DNA of 64,000 nt, taken from assembly GCA_934433135.1 (NCBI GenBank), contig CAKRZO010000014.1, positions 23,143 to 87,142 of the forward strand. Direction: 5' to 3'. The stretch is from an uncultured Acetatifactor sp. GTDB lineage: Bacteria; Bacillota; Clostridia; Lachnospirales; Lachnospiraceae. This document shows, piece by piece, positions 61,001-64,000 of the stretch. The notes below the pieces were generated by a model. That model did no database searches. It saw only the letters and a program-made list of their open reading frames with translations, and was not told the origin of the DNA. Within the stretch, counting starts at the first letter, position 1. Each line of letters starts with the position of its first letter. The position numbers and the translations under genes are program-made.

Positions 61001-61092
61001 ACCTGTGCGGACTCCGCCAACAAATCCGCCGGAAGCATGGAAAATAACAGAACCATGGTAAGAAAACCGGCAAGCAATCTCTTTCCCTTCAT
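55060..61092 (-). CDS. Giant wall-anchored surface protein with dockerin, InlB-like repeats and cohesin-like domain
   Basis: A 2010-residue secreted protein. A signal peptide (1-26) is followed by a type I dockerin (about 33-93) with two calcium loops, DANGDGKVDLKD and DVNADGKVDLED. Then come an InlB-like B-repeat (about 100-165), long beta-rich segments, a coiled-coil stretch near 750-850 (LQKLDKKTPEYEEIKGKMEE), another InlB-like repeat around 1440 (GYRFTGWYYDAECTDG), a low-complexity linker, and a cohesin-like domain near 1795-1940 (LGLWGILAGLTYDTSAM). It ends in SPATGE, a membrane helix and RKKKDE, a sortase-type anchor. It may hold proteins together on the cell surface. Parts of the middle I do not recognise. 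Confidence 0.88.
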   Translation of the reverse strand: MKGKRLLAGFLTMVLLFSMLPADLLAESAQVLYRDANGDGKVDLKDVLLIEEYAAGKEVEIQFRNADVNADGKVDLEDAQEIREYLVGNRGSLASVLCTVSFDTCGGTPVEAVSVRNGYTVQQKIAAPTKENAVFLEWRFPDGTPYRQDTDIITEDTVLTAAYEETGYEEELNITTFSLENQQTDVEFEIESQFTTESEILSRVTLVPKDGTDPVEAKVKPGNEGNFIIYTPEGFRPGSDYELTIGEGLVFSGKDPMYRTIYFSIARQVEDHLVFNADMIFVQDTEEMFYTVDGQTLEVLQSSLLSNYEEDDTSVLSGTFTMPSSVGELQAGDVVCIYEKEDPRTRDYTTQDYQDDACAYIRILSKNASGSVPVYGFESLNQEDTKEVLATPDTVPYQVDTLPEGERGTVSKEDYDRYARAMLGFTEAPAFEVYDFLVFYTGEFSDLTEASPRVYGQIEQTDEDTVTYRIVTQQEIEDFNSMYVEQHVSADEMLNALNQEAFLQSVAQQAKDSNFIGEAAAEMIRSSFEGEDGRKALLDYGLTEEEIDQMTADTAQLNSADVVPDAVVLAASGSGVKVTIEEVSVVPGIRRSEYVEDGIGVTLDVSVTLSINKKMKLSHTQSQLKIVLFASFEQEIGLDIDVDVSTEWKWILFIPILKEVYCGVSVEIGNYTYVHLGAKSYTVTEGLKAKKWKAMANCFNNKPITKMWVRQIDQYAAKLQKLDKKTPEYEEIKGKMEELQQLLNQEKVTVDGEEYTIEMLEKDLEAQGISTEFVDAIGADSTEESKIGMQQLVDRYTEMMQQESDWVTLFEQMLFEQEIHIKIVAIKISATLVARASINISIGAEVEYQVGKRYDFWVKCFAGETGSSETDIMDERFGFQFYVMGTLKLRVGVKAAVDVGIFTTKIGSIGVSLEFGPYLKIYGYFCYIFNKVRPANTNTWKESEECQGALYLEFGLYLTVRFKAQLLDDTFKFEPTLFDKEFALLKAGERENIYNMVFQPTEEDILYIKDEDSDSTNGITMNLPLFYYYMRVLDLVDGTQSLKLCDRDRFHITFSSEYFSIDEYGKVTVTPPAGARYLKTDMRVVYQCGKLSFSKFDIDITAPVVWTNMSEEELNEKFTVTVAAGSKTFGYTPVWSERYSRLDIFDLPTGDRIRELCGYDNFMDDFGNNLKYTTEGAYTTDKTTGLSTTTDITYYFDLPERVYTLTVEGIQNADGSTRKGTYTAVYGAEFNLAELAATGANDPTTSAYTSFTGLRDGAGNTFSLTQTVDWSYATNYGADAVLWANYQSDTVTATFRFSGVTGIADLEVPFKSGETPSTLELNAHAGDAVQICSISPAVAPSFNSVVYDVVCATADPAKPVAKYTVTYQANGGICKTAQAEYAEGGPIYLPAAPVKTGYRFTGWYYDAECTDGLKQGDRMPGHDLTLYAGWQANTYVLTMKSGNDVVAQVEIPYGGRYGDYLVTPQPQADFAFEGYYTQTGGSGTKITEDMIYETASDQTIYAFFKEKKTVNLTAADIAYTTNQYAYGDKGFGFVFTMAANSSYKDLLAENFILHYRNQSDTTAEWSTEEPSLTGMYDVTLQYAGDEAYKASNELFLAAVLNIERGTVTFYAPSVSIQDRLVYVSAPSAMVFADTGIDAVGKVNMNFIQYYYSLKGQEKWSLIYKDGSTGSQNDVIFIPMESGEFEIKAVYEPGSADPNVKDSVAAEYAIVSVDENGNPSLGSNQNLQSADTVSGGDPATAGNENLAGENGFTEDENAAGNSALAGSSAIREGDASAPGSGEASELQNTQGQYFAKRMSLTEGAVTEGVSVTLSAEDLYAYRGQRISVPVSVDKNLGLWGILAGLTYDTSAMTFEGVRTDAGEVFSAEEFTVGEDLTACPYRFLATAKTLENVTRTGAFVTLEFTLHPHVDFADYTIGLSVIQAIGIGSNVLGTEGKDGTVFLRATPTGEGDEDGEEGKVSDGGDAIPKSPATGEKEHSSLFAFLGMTMTTLVAAMCAEYVLCHTRKKKDE

Positions 61093-61111
61093 TCGCGCTC
61101 CTCCTTATTTT

Positions 61112-61164
61112 TTGACTGCACTCATGTTTATGATTATGGTACCATATTTTGCAAGTGCAGTCAA
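61112..61164 (-). promoter_or_regulatory. Promoter of the giant protein within an 11-bp inverted repeat
   Basis: TTGACT (61159-61164), 17 bp and TACCAT (61136-61141) on the reverse strand. TTGACTGCACT (61112-61122) and its complement (61154-61164) flank the -10 region, 31 bp apart. Binding of a dimer to both arms could loop or block the promoter. AAGGAGGAG precedes the ATG. Confidence 0.6.
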
Positions 61165-61204
61165 TTGCGGAGAACGTAAAAAATCATTCTTTCTTATAGG
61201 ATTA

Positions 61205-62860
61205 GTTACTTTTCACGGGGTGGGGATGAATTAACCCGTTTTTGTTCAAAATGCTGAAATTAAAAAAATAGTTATCAACAGCTGGTTTTCTTTTTTTACT
61301 TACATAAAATACGCCTTCTTTTTCCGCTCCTGGGTTAAAAAGAGCTCCCCATAGCCGGAAATTTATCTGAAAATTTTACCAACCCCGAAAGTTATCCACA
61401 TTCGCTTTTTATCCCATTTTATGGTATATTTAGTTCATGGAAGAAAACAGAATGAATTACGAAAGTTTTGAAACAAAACTTATGGATGACCGGCAGTATT
61501 TTCGTACCACTTCACTGGCATATCAGCTCAGGGCAACGCAGCGGGAACTGGCCTCTTTCCGTTCAGGGGAGGCTTATGTGCGAATGCGCTCTGAATACGA
61601 AAATACCATCCGCAACCAAAATATCACGATAAGGAAACTTACTGCGCAGGTCAACCATAATTATGAAAACTCCTCCCTGCCTTCCTCTAAGTGTATTGAT
61701 CGCAAGAAGATCACAAATAACAGGGAAAAGACCGGAAAGAAACCGGGTGCCCAGCCCGGGCATCCGCATCATCCACGTAAACCTATGAAGCCGGACAGCA
61801 TTGTGGAGATCAGAACCGAAGAAAGGCTGAAAGACTGCTCCAGATATATTCCTACCGGAAAAGTTATTTCCAGGCAGGCAATCGGAATTGCTGTTGTCCC
61901 GGTAGTCACAGAATATCGTGCTGAAGAGTTTTATGATAAAAGGAAAGGCCGAATGGTACATTCTGCTTTCCCGGAAGGCATAACAGATGATGTGAATTAT
62001 GACGAATCCATGAAAGCAGTCCTTTTTCTGCTCAACAGCAGGTGCAATGTATCCCTGGAAAAAACGGTGCAATTCGTTTCTGATATCACGGATGGTGCAC
62101 TGTCCCCGTCTGTGGGGATAGTAAACGGGCTGTGCCGGGAATTCTCCTTAAAGAGCAGGCAGGAACAGGATAAGCTGTTCAAAGCGCTCCTTGATGCACC
62201 GGTAATGCATGTGGATGGTACGGTGGCAAGAGTCAACGGCAGCAATAACAACGTGGACGTGTGCAGCAACGGCGTGGCAACCATGTACTTTGCAAGGGAA
62301 AGTAAGGGACATGCCGCAACTCATACAGGAAATGATACACGAGAACAACCACGCTCCGGCAGAAGGGTTAGCAGAGAAAAAGATTGCTGAATTTGAAACA
62401 AGATATGATGCCATTGTTCAGAAAGCCGGAAAGGAATACGACTGTGAACCACCTTCAGACTATTACAGGGACGGGTATAATCTATATCTGCGAATGGTGG
62501 AATACAAACATAACCATCTCCTGTTTCTGTCCAATCCACTTGTAGATCCTGACAAAAATCTCTGCGAGCGAAAGGCAAGGGTGCTGAAGGGAAAGATCAA
62601 TCAGGCAATCTCGTTGCGCAGTTTTAACCATCTGACCCATTTTTGTGAGTCCTTAAGTGTACTTGACTCCTTTGCTGTAGATAACAAAAATAATCTCTAC
62701 CGATCTACAAAAGAAGTGTTCAAGAGGCCAAAACCGGCAAAACCAAAAGTGGCAAAACCGAAAGCGGATAATAAACATCTCCCGGAATCAGAGACTGCAT
62801 GAGGGGCTCATGAGATCCCCTGGTTTTTGTGCCTTATTTCCCCAACCCGTGAAAAGTAAC
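61205..62860 (+). mobile_element. IS66-like insertion element with terminal inverted repeats
   Basis: The left end GTTACTTTTCACGGGGTGG (from 61205) is repeated in reverse at the right end (62839-62860), with one mismatch over 22 bp, giving an element of 1656 bp. The likeness may extend a few bases further out (GGATTA and GGATAAGG). No clear target duplication is visible. It holds one broken IS66-type transposase gene and a hairpin AGGGG/CCCCT (62802-62821) with a T-run after it. The 210 bp between the left end and the gene hold no other gene. Confidence 0.75.
61437..62802 (+). pseudogene. IS66-family transposase, internally deleted and frameshifted
   Basis: The first frame (61437-62390) encodes the N-terminal helical region, KKPGAQPGHPHHPRKP and the first catalytic Asp in MHVDGTVARVN, and runs into ARESKGH. 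The expected middle of the transposase with the second Asp is then missing. From about 62320 the third frame continues with LIQEMIHENNHAP and on to the conserved end NLCERKARVLKGKINQ, which carries the catalytic Glu. Intact IS66 transposases have roughly 100 more residues here. So the gene lost its centre and went out of frame, and cannot make an active enzyme. Confidence 0.85.
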
Positions 62861-62900
62861 CCTTATCCGAAACTTTTCTCTGAACACTTCGCCGGATGCC

Positions 62901-62929
62901 TTGTGTTTCTTCGGATATTCGTATATAAT
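62901..62929 (+). promoter_or_regulatory. Promoter of the HTH-sigma-membrane protein block
   Basis: TTGTGT (62901-62906), 17 bp and TATAAT (62924-62929). GGAGG then precedes the start at 62966 by 6 nt. Confidence 0.65.
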
Positions 62930-62965
62930 GTATTGTGTTGAGTATTATCCATGCGGAGGTGCGGT

Positions 62966-63175
62966 ATGAACGGGATCAAGGGCTATATCTCCATTCGGGA
63001 GGTGTCCTACCGTTGGGTCGTGTCAGAGCGGCGGGTCAATCAATATTGCGCCGAGGGGCGGATCCCCGGCGCGTCCCGGTTCGGGCGTTCATGGGCGATC
63101 CCGGAGGACGCGGAAAAGCCGTCCGACCCGCGCTTTCAGGGACAGCGCCGCGATCCCGGCAGGACAAGCACCTGA
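62966..63175 (+). CDS. Small helix-turn-helix (excisionase/MerR-like) protein
   Basis: A 69-residue protein with EVSYRWVVSERRVNQYCAEGRIPGASRFGRSWAIP split across a winged-helix HTH of the excisionase type. Such proteins bind DNA in mobile elements or act as small regulators. It is preceded by GGAGG 6 nt before the ATG at 62966; the frame could extend to 62951. The codons are much richer in G and C than in the rest of the window. It is the first gene of the block with the sigma factor. Confidence 0.8.
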   Translation: MNGIKGYISIREVSYRWVVSERRVNQYCAEGRIPGASRFGRSWAIPEDAEKPSDPRFQGQRRDPGRTST

Positions 63176-63222
63176 CGGATACCCCTCTGCATTTTATCAT
63201 CCGCAAAAAGGAAGTGAACGCT

Positions 63223-63771
63223 ATGGCCTGCGACGAGGCTTTTTACCGCCAGTATCTGAGCGGCGACGACGCGGGGCTGGAGGCCCTGATGAAAAAATAC
63301 GGCGACCCCCTGACCCTGTATATCGACGGCTATCTGCACGACGTTCACGAGGCAGAGGAGCTGATGCTGGATGTTTTCGCCTATCTGTTCACCAAAAAGC
63401 CCCGCATCCGGGACGGCGGTTTCAAGGCGTATCTCTATAAGGCGGCACGGCACATGGCGCTGCGTCATAAGAGCAAACGAAAGCCCCTGTTCAGTCTGGA
63501 CGAGCTGACCGGCGAGCCGGACGGACGGCTGCTGGCGGAGGAGGTCATCCAGACGGAGGAACGAAACCGCATCCTGCACTTCTGCATGGATGAGATGAAC
63601 CCGGACTATCGAGAGGTTCTATATCTCACCTATTTTGAGGATATGAGCTACGCGCAGGCGGCGGAGGTCACGGGAAAAACAGTGAAGCAGATCACCAACA
63701 TGGTGTATCGCGGAAAGGAGAGCCTGCGAAGGCTCTTGGAACGGGAGGGGATCACAAATGCGGAGTCATGA
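63223..63771 (+). CDS. ECF-like RNA polymerase sigma factor
   Basis: A 182-residue sigma-70 family protein. Region 2 is seen in AEELMLDVFAYLFTKKP and FKAYLYKAARHMALRHK, and region 4 in MNPDYREVLYLTYFEDMSYAQ and VTGKTVKQITNMVYRGKES. It would direct RNA polymerase to a specific set of promoters. The start at 63223 follows AAAGGAAG; an upstream extension overlaps the HTH gene in another frame and is not credible. Its stop overlaps the next gene by 14 bp. Confidence 0.88.
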   Translation: MACDEAFYRQYLSGDDAGLEALMKKYGDPLTLYIDGYLHDVHEAEELMLDVFAYLFTKKPRIRDGGFKAYLYKAARHMALRHKSKRKPLFSLDELTGEPDGRLLAEEVIQTEERNRILHFCMDEMNPDYREVLYLTYFEDMSYAQAAEVTGKTVKQITNMVYRGKESLRRLLEREGITNAES

Positions 63772-64000
63772 GGAACGCGTTGCGGAGACGAAGCGGCGCA
63801 TCGCCAAAATGGAACGGGAGAAACGGTTGCGGCGCAATACGATCACCATGGCTTCCGCCGTGGCGGCGTGCCTTGCGCTGCTCATCGGCGCGTCCTTCGC
63901 CATGCCCGGCATTGCCGCAAACCTCCAGACCGGCGATTATTCCGGCTTTGAAACGGCGGCAAGCATCTTTCACGGCGGCGCTGCCTTGGGATACATCGTC
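63758..64000 (+). CDS. Membrane protein after the sigma factor, possible anti-sigma factor, cut by window edge
   Basis: The frame from 63758 (GGAGGGG 7 nt before) runs to the right edge, 81 residues. It has a charged cytoplasmic start (MRSHEERVAETKRRIAKM) and one membrane helix at about 30-52, followed by an outer part. The overlap with the sigma gene and this layout suggest a membrane anti-sigma factor, but no specific family motif is seen in the visible part. Confidence 0.7.
   Translation, partial: MRSHEERVAETKRRIAKMEREKRLRRNTITMASAVAACLALLIGASFAMPGIAANLQTGDYSGFETAASIFHGGAALGYIV

Noticed and set aside
61437..62390. An intact 317-residue transposase
   Set aside because: The protein ends in a short random tail after ARESKGH, and the conserved C-terminal part is found in another frame. 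It is therefore a broken gene.

Overview
The window looks like a chromosome segment of a gut-type Clostridia bacterium, most likely Lachnospiraceae. The indications are AGGAGG ribosome sites, good sigma-A promoters (several with exact 17-bp spacers), a YesN-type sensor beside an LplABC-type sugar importer, a PocR-AraC regulator, and dockerin, cohesin and sortase-like surface modules. The species cannot be named from the sequence. No rRNA, tRNA or CRISPR array was seen.

Layout. (1) 1-7655, minus strand: a compact histidine operon in the order hisZG (one fused gene), hisD, hisC, hisB, hisH, hisA, hisF, hisIE and a PHP-type histidinol phosphatase cut by the left edge. It starts from a clear promoter with a short leader. 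(2) 7741-11126: copper efflux, a CsoR repressor and a CopA ATPase carrying a CopZ-like C-terminal domain that has its own ribosome site. (3) 11166-14441: a DUF1003 membrane protein, a cupin, and a TetR-controlled ABC-2 exporter with a perfect dyad just downstream of a consensus promoter. (4) 14601-34259: a glycan-use locus with four apparently cytoplasmic glycosidases (GH3, GH36-like, GH106-like, GH127-like), a large secreted phosphodiesterase-like protein, a three-gene oligosaccharide importer without its ATPase, and a membrane-bound AraC-type sensor. The inferred logic is import of oligosaccharides followed by breakdown inside the cell.

(5) 34308-34435, minus strand: an apparently independent RNA of about 92 nt with its own promoter, a long closing stem and a U-tract. 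I do not recognise it. (6) 34493-42960: a second sugar operon (class II aldolase, FucI-like isomerase, GH36 alpha-galactosidase, FGGY kinase, DUF4432 epimerase-like protein) divergent from a PocR-AraC regulator. Together these could turn an aldose into a ketose phosphate and cleave it. (7) 43009-46922: an FtsX/MacB-like ABC system. (8) 47066-54878: a 3-hydroxyacyl-CoA dehydrogenase, a ROK repressor, a ROK kinase, a SIS protein, methylglyoxal synthase, DUF1893, a PatB/MalY lyase and a DUF3737 beta-helix protein. (9) 55060-61092: a 2010-residue wall-anchored protein with both a dockerin and a cohesin-like domain. (10) 61205-62860: an IS66-like element with matching ends and a broken transposase. 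(11) 62901-64000: a visibly more GC-rich block with an HTH protein, an ECF-like sigma factor and a membrane protein cut by the right edge.

Three small families of non-coding inverted repeats recur in the gaps at 7.7, 10.4, 11.0, 46.1, 49.5, 50.8 and 52.2 kb, often just upstream of genes. With the small RNA they are the least explained parts of the window.
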